From: Chelativorans sp. Marseille-P2723
GTDB taxonomy: Bacteria > Pseudomonadota > Alphaproteobacteria > Rhizobiales > Rhizobiaceae
Direction of reading: 5' to 3'
Length of the DNA: 64,000 bases
Assembly: GCF_902809845.1 (NCBI RefSeq)
Contig: NZ_CADDWI010000013.1
Span: forward strand, 1,210,114-1,274,113
Position 1 is the first letter of the stretch, and each line of letters opens with the position of its first letter. The notes below the pieces were generated by a model. That model was given only the letters and a program-made list of their open reading frames with translations, was not told where the DNA came from and did no database searches. Below are positions 29,201 to 37,582 of this stretch, one piece after another. The position numbers and the translations under genes were made by a program.

Positions 29201-29748
29201 CCGTCTTTGACGTTGTTGCACCTGGTTTCGCGCTTGAGCGAGGAAATGCGATACACCGCCTGCTGCAGGTGCTTCCCGATCTGCCGGTGGCCGAGCGGGA
29301 GCCTGCCGCCCGCCGCTATCTGGCGAGGGTGGCCTCGGGCTGGCCGGAAGGGGAGGCGGAGGGCGCCTGCCGGTCCGTCCTGCAGATCTTGCGGGACGAG
29401 CGTTTTGCTCCCCTGTTCGCGCCATCCTCACGGGCTGAGGTCTCCGTCCTGGGAGAAGTCAAGCTTGGCGGGAAGAAGCGCGCCGTCTCCGGCAAGATCG
29501 ACCGGCTCGCAGTTACGCCACATGACATCCTAATCGTAGATTACAAGACCAACCGGCCTGCGCCGCAAACACTGGACGAAGTTCCGCAGGCATATATTGC
29601 CCAGCTAGCGCTCTACGCCGAGCTGTTGAAACCGCTTTACCCCGGAAAAAGCGTTTCCGCCTCGCTCCTTTTTACCGAAGCACCACGCCTCATTCCCGTC
29701 CCGCCGGACGACATGGCCGCTGCCCTTGCCCGACTCACGAGAGCGTGA
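26224..29748 (+). CDS. addA: Double-strand break repair helicase AddA
   Basis: A 1174-aa UvrD/RecB-type helicase with C-terminal nuclease. Walker A is NAGSGKT (about residues 33-39), Walker B IDEAQDTSPEQW, helicase motif VHAAKGLEAPVVFLV, and the nuclease motif LIVDYKTNRPAP near residue 1105. It translocates 3' to 5' and cuts the 3' strand until Chi. Translationally coupled to addB; thioredoxin follows after 72 bp. Confidence 0.96.
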   Translation: MSGTPFRIPRDTLETQALASDPAVSAWVSANAGSGKTHVLAQRVIRLLLKGTDPAKILCLTYTRAAAANMANRVFGSLADWSLLSDETLAKEVAKLEGRTPSPERLRRARRLFARALETPGGLKIQTIHAFCEAILHQFPLEANIAGHFELLDAGMEDALLGEARRDMLTSIAAEKDGPLAEAFVEVLQRGGESGLQALISEIVAKRDGLSRFIDAVEDDKKPHAALLAEFRFAPEETARGLADAAWPVPGFSREEFARFAAAAEETDARSVLNHILPAAQQAFAESDPIHRLELMAKAFLKTNGEPYGVSAFKAALRARLPGIYDRYLEAAAYLRGACDRLALFRMLEATTAALVIAEALIGRYERLKRARGFLDFNDLIMRTMRLLARTDVGPWIHYKLDRGIDHILIDEAQDTSPEQWQIVRLLTQEFFAGHGAREGVNRTIFAVGDEKQSIYSFQGAEPEAFAENGAVFARSVPEAGGRFEKVRLLRSFRSTEDVLRAVDHVFSRDEARKGLTRGREPIEHKAIRDRAPGYVEIWSPLSPQVVDEPDDWTRAIDHTSAPAARLAEVIAARIAQWLENGEMLEGKGRRLAPGDIMVLVRKRDRFVHALSRSLKNRQIPIAGADRLRLTAHIAIKDLIALGRFLLQPHDDLSLAAILRSPLFGLEEEALFHLAWPRTEGTSLFSAVREKAKEDARLSEILTTLVKWQSDAAFKPVFEFYNGVLAGTPERVGGRSLFVARLGHEAHDVLDEFLSFCLTAERTGLIGLEAVLATLESAAPEIKREMDQSRDEIRIMTVHAAKGLEAPVVFLVDPGSAPVSSNHIPGLLPFTMRNDGDPLNGFLWRQGADLANSTASRFEAEVRQKAEEEYRRLLYVGMTRAEDRLIVCGYHGVRPAASTWHSLVREAFADVEGTQELQEPVECAPALRFRVTPVEETVELEAPAPSQEPPASLPRELMKALPPLPELPRPLSPSGAAALIEDGYEVTIFQRSPVFDVVAPGFALERGNAIHRLLQVLPDLPVAEREPAARRYLARVASGWPEGEAEGACRSVLQILRDERFAPLFAPSSRAEVSVLGEVKLGGKKRAVSGKIDRLAVTPHDILIVDYKTNRPAPQTLDEVPQAYIAQLALYAELLKPLYPGKSVSASLLFTEAPRLIPVPPDDMAAALARLTRA

Positions 29749-29820
29749 GAGAACAGCGCTTGAACTCTTCGCCGCCAACTCCCACATGGCAATTGACCCT
29801 TTCGATATAAGGAGAGGCTT

Positions 29821-30144
29821 ATGGCCACCGTCACTGTAGACAAGAACAATTTCCAGGCCGACGTGCTCGACGCAACGGAGCCTGTGGTCGTGGATTTCTG
29901 GGCGGAGTGGTGCGGCCCCTGCAAGATGATTGCTCCAGCGCTGGAGGAAATTTCGACCGAGCTGGCTGGCAAGGTCAAGGTCGCCAAAGTGAATATCGAT
30001 GAGAATCCGGAACTGGCCGCTCAATACGGCGTTCGTTCGATTCCTACGCTGATCATGTTCAAGAATGGCGAAGTCGCTGATATGAAGGTAGGTGCCGCTC
30101 CCAAGACGGCGCTGTCCGCCTGGATCGGAAACGCTGTCGCCTGA
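29821..30144 (+). CDS. trxA: Thioredoxin 1
   Basis: A 107-aa thioredoxin with active site WAEWCGPCK (residues 29-37), cis-proline in RSIPTLI, and the usual length. AAGGAGAGG precedes the ATG. It reduces disulfides in cytosolic proteins such as ribonucleotide reductase and Msr; msrA is 4 kb downstream. Confidence 0.97.
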   Translation: MATVTVDKNNFQADVLDATEPVVVDFWAEWCGPCKMIAPALEEISTELAGKVKVAKVNIDENPELAAQYGVRSIPTLIMFKNGEVADMKVGAAPKTALSAWIGNAVA

Positions 30145-30181
30145 AGCGGGATAGACCACGCTCTTGCTTTTCTGGATGATG

Positions 30182-30211
30182 AAAGCCCGGTTTTGACCGG
30201 GCTTTTCTTTT
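30182..30211 (+). terminator. Rho-independent terminator after trxA
   Basis: AAAGCCCGG (30182-30190), loop TTTTGA, CCGGGCTTT (30197-30205), followed by TCTTTT. Perfect 9-bp stem and U-rich tail 38 bp after the trxA stop. It also lies downstream of the convergent rnd gene and the A-tract on the left makes it plausibly bidirectional. Confidence 0.85.
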
Positions 30212-30270
30212 GCTGGCATGCGCCGGCTCTAGCTAGGCAAGCGCCAAGGCCACAAGAAAGAGAAGGGCTG

Positions 30271-30888
30271 TTAGCTATGGGCGAAGATGTCCTCCTCGTC
30301 CCAGCCCATCAGATCCAGCTTGGCCCGAGTGGGCAGGAATTTGAAGCATGCCTCCGCCTCCTCACGGCGCCCGTCACGCTCAAGCCGCCCTTGCAGGACC
30401 TCGCGCAGGCGGTGGAGATAAAGAACATCGGAAGCCGCGTATTCAAGCTGTTCGGGGGAGAGCGTCTCCGCCGCCCAGTCGGACGATTGCTGGGCCTTGG
30501 ATAGATTTACGCCCAGAAGCTCCGAGCAAATATCCTTCAGACCGTGTCTGTCAGTATATGTGCGGGTAAGACGCGAGGCGATCTTGGTGCAGAACACCGG
30601 CTCCGGCATCACACCGAAAGTGTAGTAGAGCACGGCGAGGTCGAAGCGAGCGTAATGGAAAAGCTTGGTTATGTGCGGATTGGACAGCAGCGCGACGAGA
30701 TTTGGAGCCTGTTTTTGTCCTGAGCTTATCTGCACCACATCGGCTGTACCGTCGCCTGAAGAAAGCTGTACCACGCAAAGCCGGTCGCGATGGGGCTTGA
30801 GGCCCAGCGTTTCGGTATCGATGGCGACCGCCTCCACGTCATAGCGCGCAAGGTCGGGAAGATCGTTCTGATGGAATCTGATGGTCAT
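30271..30888 (-). CDS. rnd: Ribonuclease D (short form)
   Basis: A 205-aa DEDD 3'-5' exoribonuclease. Motifs: DTETLGL (first D and E), HYARFDLAVL (second D) and YAASDVLYLHRL (the DEDDy Tyr and last Asp). It is only the catalytic domain: the HRDC domains of E. coli RNase D are absent, the usual alphaproteobacterial form. It trims tRNA and other stable RNA precursors. Start 30888 (MTIRFHQNDL) was chosen over 30981. Confidence 0.9.
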   Translation of the reverse strand: MTIRFHQNDLPDLARYDVEAVAIDTETLGLKPHRDRLCVVQLSSGDGTADVVQISSGQKQAPNLVALLSNPHITKLFHYARFDLAVLYYTFGVMPEPVFCTKIASRLTRTYTDRHGLKDICSELLGVNLSKAQQSSDWAAETLSPEQLEYAASDVLYLHRLREVLQGRLERDGRREEAEACFKFLPTRAKLDLMGWDEEDIFAHS

Positions 30889-31051
30889 TGGCCTGTTCGC
30901 AAAAAGAGTCGTGCCGCGTCTAGTTTCGATTAGCCCGGCGTCGGGGCGGTTCAAACCGCTTAGTGCATTTCGGGCATTCATGGAAATGCTGCCATGATCC
31001 AGGTTCTTGTTCTTTCACAATTCCGGACGGAAAACCTGCGCGCCGCCTTGC

Positions 31052-32458
31052 CTAGTCCGGCTTTTCTACCCTTTCCGAAGCGAGCGCCGCCAGGATACGC
31101 GCCCAGGAGCGCTGCCCCTTATGAAAGGAGATGAGCTCATATTTCTCGTTGGGCGAGTGAATGCGGTCGTCCAGCAGTCCGAACCCTACAAGGAGAGACG
31201 GCATGCCCAGAAGATGCTGAAAATCGCCCACTATGGGTATCGAGCCGCCCATGGCGATGGCGACGGCAGGCTTCTGCCATTCCTCGGTCAAAGCACACTG
31301 CGCCGTCGCTACCAGCGGTGAATCGTAAGGAAGCTGGATGGCAGGCGAGCCACCGTGCGGCGTGAACTCTACGGAACAGTCTGCAGGTATGCGCTGCCTG
31401 ACGAATTCGCGGAAAGAATCGCGAATGGCCTGCGGGTCTTGCCGATGTACCAGCCGGAAGGACACTTTGGCAGATGCTTCCGCCGGAATGACTGTCTTGA
31501 ATCCTTCGCCCGTATAGCCGCCGGTAATTCCGTTGAATTCCGCAGTAGGGCGCGCCCAGACCAGTTCGAGCCCCAAGCGGCCTTTTTCCCCCGCGGGTTC
31601 AGACAGGCCCACCGCTTCGAGAAGGCTCTCGCTTTCCCGTTCGAGCGTCTTCCAACTCGCCAGAACCTCAGGTGGAGTGTCTTCAACTCCATTGTAAAAG
31701 CCCGGTATGGTCACCCGGCCATTCTCGTCATGCAGATCAGCGAGCACCCGGCTCAGAATACGGATGGGATTGGCGGCCAGCCCACCGTAAAAGCCGGAAT
31801 GAAGGTCGCGATCGGCAGCCTTGACCGTCACCTCCTCGCCTACAAGTCCCCTTAGCCCGACACAGATGGCTGGCGTTTCCCGATCCCACATGGTGGTATC
31901 GCAGACGAGCGCGAGATCGGCCTTGAGTTCGTTTGCATTGGCTTCCAGGAAAGGCTTGAGCGATGGCGAGCCTGATTCTTCCTCACCCTCGAAAAGGATA
32001 GTCACCCGGCAGGGCAGCTTGCCGTGCACCTTCTTGTACGCACGACAAGCTTCCACAAATGTCATGAGCTGGCCTTTGTCATCCGATGTGCCGCGTCCGG
32101 TGATCACCTTGCGCCCGGGCTCGATCTCCTTCACGGCAGGCGCAAAGGGATCATTCTCCCACAGCGCCAGCGGGTCCACCGGCTGGACGTCGTAGTGGCC
32201 ATAGAAGAGGACGTGCGGGCCTTCGCCCTCGTGATGGGCCACGACCATGGGATGGCCGCCGGTCTCTCGCACGTTCGCAGTGAAACCGATGGACTGGAGG
32301 TCTGCCACAAGCCATTCGGCCGCCCTCCGGCACTCAGCAGCGTAGACGGGGTCGGTGGAAATGGATGGAATGGCAAGCAGCCCGAACAGCCGCTCCAGGC
32401 TTTCGTCTACGGAACGATCGATCTGATCGAGAACGGGGGCGAGTTCGGGCATGGCCAT
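31052..32458 (-). CDS. M20-family metallopeptidase (dipeptidase-like)
   Basis: A 468-aa zinc peptidase of the M20 clan. Metal ligands are visible in FYGHYDVQPVDP (His), GRGTSDDKGQ (bridging Asp), and FEGEEESGSPSL (catalytic Glu and metal Glu). A dimerisation lid lies between. The size and motifs fit the M20/M25/M40 dipeptidase group; the exact substrate is unknown. AAGGAG precedes the ATG at 32458; a longer open frame upstream is not family-like. It is downstream of a BMP-type binding protein on the same strand (100 bp). Confidence 0.88.
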   Translation of the reverse strand: MAMPELAPVLDQIDRSVDESLERLFGLLAIPSISTDPVYAAECRRAAEWLVADLQSIGFTANVRETGGHPMVVAHHEGEGPHVLFYGHYDVQPVDPLALWENDPFAPAVKEIEPGRKVITGRGTSDDKGQLMTFVEACRAYKKVHGKLPCRVTILFEGEEESGSPSLKPFLEANANELKADLALVCDTTMWDRETPAICVGLRGLVGEEVTVKAADRDLHSGFYGGLAANPIRILSRVLADLHDENGRVTIPGFYNGVEDTPPEVLASWKTLERESESLLEAVGLSEPAGEKGRLGLELVWARPTAEFNGITGGYTGEGFKTVIPAEASAKVSFRLVHRQDPQAIRDSFREFVRQRIPADCSVEFTPHGGSPAIQLPYDSPLVATAQCALTEEWQKPAVAIAMGGSIPIVGDFQHLLGMPSLLVGFGLLDDRIHSPNEKYELISFHKGQRSWARILAALASERVEKPD

Positions 32459-32558
32459 GGCTCTCCTTCTATTGCGAGGAAGACTCTTGGTGTGCCTGCT
32501 TTGGCAATCGCGCAACGGGCCGCGGAGGGCGGCCCCTTTTGCTTGTCTGGCTGTTCCC

Positions 32559-33557
32559 TTACCAATAGGGGCAGGAATTGTCTTCCAGGTAATTGTGGAC
32601 TGTGATCTGACCGTCGATGATCTGCTGCCTGGCCTCATCCACGGCGGTCTTCATCTCGTCGGTGATGAGGTCTTCATTGAACTCATCGAGCGTATAGCCC
32701 ACCGCATCCTCGGCGAGCCCGACATCCTGGACGCCATAGGTGAACTCGCCATTCTGGGCGTCCTTGAATGAGTTGTAGACCGCCAGGTCAACGCGTTTGA
32801 CCATGGAGGTGAGCACATGGCCGGGGTGGAGATGGTTCTGGTTGGCATCAACGCCTATGCCGAGCTTGCCGGCATCGGCGGCCGCCTGCAGGACGCCCAC
32901 GCCCGTTCCGCCGGCCGCATGGTAGATGACGTCGGCACCCTGATCTATCTGTGTGCGCGCAATCTCGCCGCCCTTGGTCGGATCGTTCCAGGCCGCCGGC
33001 GTGTCACCCGTATAGTTGCGGATAACGCGCGCTTCGGAGTCAGCAGCCTGCACACCACCCACATAGCCACATTCAAACTTGCCGATGAGAGGAACCTGCA
33101 TGCCTCCCACAAAGCCGACTGTGCCCGTCTCGGACGCCATGGCGGCCAGGATGCCCACCAGATACGAGCCTTCGTACTCCTTGAAGGTTACAGAGCGAAC
33201 ATTCGGCTGCTCCACCTTATCGTCGATGATGGTGAAGCTTACATCGGGGTAGTCCGGCGCCACCTTGTTGAGGAACTCGACCCAGGAAAACCCTACCATG
33301 ACGACGGGGTTATGCCCGCGCTCGGCAAACCGGCGGATGGCCTGCTCCCGCTGGGCGTCATTGGATATCTCGAACTCGACATATTCAATGCCGGTTTCCT
33401 CCTTGAACTGTTCCGCTCCCATATAAGCCATTTCATTGAATGACTTGTCGAACTTGCCCCCGAAATCATAAAGGATAGCGGGAGAGAAACCTTCCTGAGC
33501 CGTTGCCATGCCGGCCATTCCAATCGCGGCAAAGAGGCTGATCAACAAACGCTTCAT
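32559..33557 (-). CDS. BMP-family ABC transporter substrate-binding protein
   Basis: A 332-aa periplasmic protein. The N-terminus MKRLLISLFAAIGMAGMATAQ is a signal peptide with no lipobox cysteine. The mature part has DFGGKFDKSFNEMAYMG (BMP signature), GFVGGMQVPLI and GVDANQNHLHPGHVLTSMVK. BMP proteins bind nucleosides or similar compounds. No permease or ATPase genes adjoin it; the neighbours are a peptidase and msrA, so the rest of the transporter must be elsewhere. Confidence 0.92.
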   Translation of the reverse strand: MKRLLISLFAAIGMAGMATAQEGFSPAILYDFGGKFDKSFNEMAYMGAEQFKEETGIEYVEFEISNDAQREQAIRRFAERGHNPVVMVGFSWVEFLNKVAPDYPDVSFTIIDDKVEQPNVRSVTFKEYEGSYLVGILAAMASETGTVGFVGGMQVPLIGKFECGYVGGVQAADSEARVIRNYTGDTPAAWNDPTKGGEIARTQIDQGADVIYHAAGGTGVGVLQAAADAGKLGIGVDANQNHLHPGHVLTSMVKRVDLAVYNSFKDAQNGEFTYGVQDVGLAEDAVGYTLDEFNEDLITDEMKTAVDEARQQIIDGQITVHNYLEDNSCPYW

Positions 33558-33744
33558 CTGTTCCACCCTGTCGGTTCTATCAGGCACGGATGGCTGGCGT
33601 TGGTGAGACGCTTTGCACACCGCATGCGCCGCAGGATTTCCTCCTGCATGACGCGCAGTCTTGCATGGCGACTGCCAAAACTCACGTGAAAATTTGGGCC
33701 TGGGCTAATCTCGAATCCGTAGCTGCGGATAGTTTTGCCGGCCT

Positions 33745-34404
<660 letters not shown>

Positions 34405-34436
34405 GGCTTTTCTCCTTCAGCCTTGGTGCAAGAGCG

Positions 34437-34760
34437 TCAATACCTTGCGGCAAAGAGGTCGTCCGGCCGCCGTTTGGGCTGGCCGAGGATGTAGAAAATG
34501 AGTGCCAGAGCCGCAAATAGCAGCCAGCTGGGAAGGGAGAGCACTGCGGTCAGGCCAGGGTCCCACAAGGCCGCAAAGGTTCGGTCTTCCACCGTCTTTC
34601 GGAACGCCTCAAATGTTCCGGGCGAGCTTGCCTGCCAGCTTTCGATGAAGGGCGTGAGGGTAATGGAAGCCGTCGCGATGGAACGTGTCGCGTCGATTAC
34701 CGCGGTGACAACCGCACCGGCTAGAGCGAAAAGTGAAAGCAGGCGGGACAGGAAACGCAT
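34437..34760 (-). CDS. Small membrane protein, function unknown
   Basis: A 107-aa protein with two hydrophobic stretches: an N-terminal FLSRLLSLFALAGAVVTAVIDA and a C-terminal LPSWLLFAALALIFYILG, with a polar loop between. The end (KRRPDDLFAARY) is basic then acidic. The start at 34760 (MRFLSRLL) was preferred because upstream codons look non-coding. It lies just downstream of the tRNA side, 32 bp after msrA stop-start spacing on the same strand. Similar two-span proteins occur in rhizobia beside msrA-like genes, but I do not recognise a named family with certainty. Confidence 0.7.
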   Translation of the reverse strand: MRFLSRLLSLFALAGAVVTAVIDATRSIATASITLTPFIESWQASSPGTFEAFRKTVEDRTFAALWDPGLTAVLSLPSWLLFAALALIFYILGQPKRRPDDLFAARY

Positions 34761-34952
34761 CGCTCGACTCACGGCAAGATACCCCTGAGATAGGTGCGCG
34801 CGGCGTGATTGGCAATTGCGGCAGAACGAATTGGTTATGGTTGGGTGCAGGAAAGACGCAAGGACATCTTGGCATCCGCATTTAATTCGACTAGATGAGC
34901 CCCGGGCAATCACATGCCCCGGCGCGCTGTACGGAAATGCGGCGCTGCCTGC

Positions 34953-35042
<90 letters not shown>

Positions 35043-35698
35043 GTCAACTTATTGGAATCATTCTCTAATTTGAAATTTTCAGCCGTAACGGCGCAGAACT
35101 GCGGGTTTTCGGTCTAAAGCTGTTGACTTCGCTCTCTGCCTGAATCGCTGATTTCGTTCTCTCTCTGCCGACATTCTCCAAACCTCCTGACTGCGCGGAT
35201 TTGGTGCGGAGTTATAAATCATTGTAAATGCATTGTTATTTGGACTGTGAAGTCCGTACATTTGTAGAGAATTTCGGTAGCAGAGCGCAACTCGGGTCGA
35301 ATTGTACGCCAGTTTCTGGCATATGCACCGGTTTGCCAAGGTTGAGTATTGGAAGATTGCGACGCGTTTCACGTTGATAACGCCCCCGCGAAGGGGGCGA
35401 CGCTGCCATTATTGCGTAGGCACAGAAGGAAGCGATTTGAGAACGGTCGTATATCTGAAGGCCACGACTTCCGAACCGGCGCGTAGTCTCGTGCTTGGGA
35501 CCGTCGGATTCGAACGCGTCCCTTCTCTTAATATGGGAAGCTGATATACGCTGGGGCCAAGATACCGGGCCTGCCTTCGCCAATATGAGCACCTCCCGGT
35601 TCCCCCAACACCGGGTAAAATAAGGGTCCGGGCTGGATTTCCTTTGCCGGATCAGGCACATACCGGTCAACAAGAAACGCGACACGAGGGGCGAAGCC
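35043..35698 (+). other. 656-bp gene-free stretch between tRNA-Ser and type III R-M genes
   Basis: AT-richer than the core (especially 35050-35350). No open frame here has a ribosome-binding site plus family similarity; no integrase is seen. It holds a perfect hairpin, CGCCCCC (35381-35387) with CGGGGGC-complement GGGGGCG (35393-35399) and loop GCGAA. The last 20 bp provide a GAGGGG box for mod. Confidence 0.5.
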
Positions 35699-37582
35699 AT
35701 GCAGAACCTGCTGGACGATCTGACAGAGCTTCTGCAGGCCGACCAAGCCTTTATCTCGGACGGGGCGATCCTGAAGAATGCGGTGATCGAGGCCGCGCTG
35801 AACATGGACCCGCGCCTGCTGGCCCTGCTGATGCAGTCGCCCACGATCAAGGCGCATTTCTTCACCGAGGTGGCGGGCGCGCTGGTTTTCGACAAGGTGA
35901 AGTTTCAGGACTTCGTGTCGAACAAGGCGTTCCTGCCCGACAGCTACACGGCCTTCAAGAACCGCATCGGCCTGACGGACGGGCGCGGCGATTACCTGAG
36001 CCAGTCGCGCGACGTGGTGCTGGCGTGGCCCTACAAGGACTGCGTGCTGGAAGGCGGCATGACCAAAGAGGATCGTGGCCGCAACGAAGTGTTCTGGAAC
36101 ACGACGCTGGCCCCGGACGACATCACGCGGCTGTTTGAACCCAAGGTGCTGACCGGCTGGGAACGCTGGGATGCCGAGGCCGTGGCAGCGGGCAAGGCCA
36201 AGCCCGTGGGAGTGGTATCAGAGGACGACAACCTGCTTATCAAGGGCAACAACCTGCTGGCGCTGCATTCGCTGAAAGCGCGCTATGCGGGGAGGGTAAA
36301 GCTAATCTATATCGATCCGCCCTATAACACCGGCAATGACGGGTTTCGGTATAACGACCGCTTCAACCATTCGGCATGGCTGACCTTCATGCGGAACAGG
36401 CTGGAAGTGGCGAAGGAATTGCTGAGCCGGGATGGGGCAATCTTCGTCAATCTAGATGACGGCGAGGCGCACTATTGCAAGGTGCTGATGGATGAGGTGT
36501 TCGGGCGAGAAAACTTTGTGGCGAACGTGGTTTGGCAGAAAAACTATACCGTGAAGAACTCGGCTAAATATCTTTCCGACATGCACGACCACATTCTAAT
36601 TTTTGCCAAAGATCGAGAAACCTGGCGACCAAACTTAGTCGCACGAAAAGCGGATACCACGGACAGCTATACGAACCCGGATGGTGACCCACGTGGACCC
36701 TGGACAACTAATGCGGTTCAGGCGAGGAATTATTATAGTGAAGGCTCATACGAAATAGTTGGACCAAACGGTCGGTCCCATCTCCCACCTACTGGTACAT
36801 ATTGGCGGGTGTCGAAAAGCACTTTTGAGAAGCTGCTTGCAGATGATCGTATCTGGTGGGGAGCGAGGGGTGATGCAATCCCAAGAATAAAGAAATTTCT
36901 TTCGGAGGTCAAAGAAGGCGTTGTATCGCCAACTTGGTGGAAGCATGATGAAACTGGGACAAACGCAGAAGCCAAAGAAGAGGCACGGACGTTGCTTCAA
37001 GATGACAATGCCCTCTTCATGACGCCGAAGCCAGAACGTCTCCTTCATCGCATTATAGAGATCGGCTCAAACGAGAACGAAATCATCCTGGATTTCTTTT
37101 CAGGATCAGGCACAACACCATCGGTTGCCCAGAAAATGGGGCGTCGCTGGCTTGCCATTGAACAAATGGATTACATTCTTGAGCTGCCTGCATCTCGCCT
37201 CAAGAAAGTCATCGAAGGCGAACAGGGCGGGATTTCCGAGGCAGTGGGGTGGCAGGGCGGCGGGTCTTTCGTCTATGCCGAGCTTGCGCAGTCCAATTCC
37301 GCCTTCGCCACACGGATCGAGGCCGCACCCGACACCGCCGCGCTGCAAGGCATCTGGGCCGACATGCAGGCCACCGGCTATCTGCGCCCGGACGTAGATA
37401 CACGCGCCTTCGATGCCGGTGTCTTCGCCGACCTGCCCGTGGAGGACGCAAAGCGCCTGCTGATGGACTGCCTCGATGCCAACCACCTGTACGTCAACTT
37501 AAATAGCTTGGGCGATGCGAATTACGATATCTCAGACGACGACATGCGCGCCACCCGGTCCTTCTACGGCATAGACCAATGA
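35699..37582 (+). CDS. Type III restriction-modification methyltransferase (Mod)
   Basis: A 627-aa beta-class N6-adenine methyltransferase: catalytic DPPYNT at residues 206-211 precedes the SAM-binding FFSGSGTT at 466-473. Between them (about residues 280-460) is the target-recognition region, whose DNA (about 36,520-37,110) is visibly AT-richer than either end, consistent with exchange of this part. It gives modification and site recognition for the Res subunit; coupled to res by an ATGA overlap. The target sequence cannot be read from this. Confidence 0.9.
   Translation: MQNLLDDLTELLQADQAFISDGAILKNAVIEAALNMDPRLLALLMQSPTIKAHFFTEVAGALVFDKVKFQDFVSNKAFLPDSYTAFKNRIGLTDGRGDYLSQSRDVVLAWPYKDCVLEGGMTKEDRGRNEVFWNTTLAPDDITRLFEPKVLTGWERWDAEAVAAGKAKPVGVVSEDDNLLIKGNNLLALHSLKARYAGRVKLIYIDPPYNTGNDGFRYNDRFNHSAWLTFMRNRLEVAKELLSRDGAIFVNLDDGEAHYCKVLMDEVFGRENFVANVVWQKNYTVKNSAKYLSDMHDHILIFAKDRETWRPNLVARKADTTDSYTNPDGDPRGPWTTNAVQARNYYSEGSYEIVGPNGRSHLPPTGTYWRVSKSTFEKLLADDRIWWGARGDAIPRIKKFLSEVKEGVVSPTWWKHDETGTNAEAKEEARTLLQDDNALFMTPKPERLLHRIIEIGSNENEIILDFFSGSGTTPSVAQKMGRRWLAIEQMDYILELPASRLKKVIEGEQGGISEAVGWQGGGSFVYAELAQSNSAFATRIEAAPDTAALQGIWADMQATGYLRPDVDTRAFDAGVFADLPVEDAKRLLMDCLDANHLYVNLNSLGDANYDISDDDMRATRSFYGIDQ

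Noticed and set aside
35125-35175. CTCTCTGCC runs resembling the tRNA-Ser 3' end (possible attR copy)
   Set aside because: Only a short pyrimidine-rich match and not the TTCGAATCCC core; too weak to call an attachment site.
35500-35545. Minus-strand TTCGAATC with tRNA-like flanks, looked like a tRNA 3' half
   Set aside because: The T-stem does not pair (GACGC against CGACG) and no matching acceptor or D arm was found; treated as chance or a very decayed remnant.
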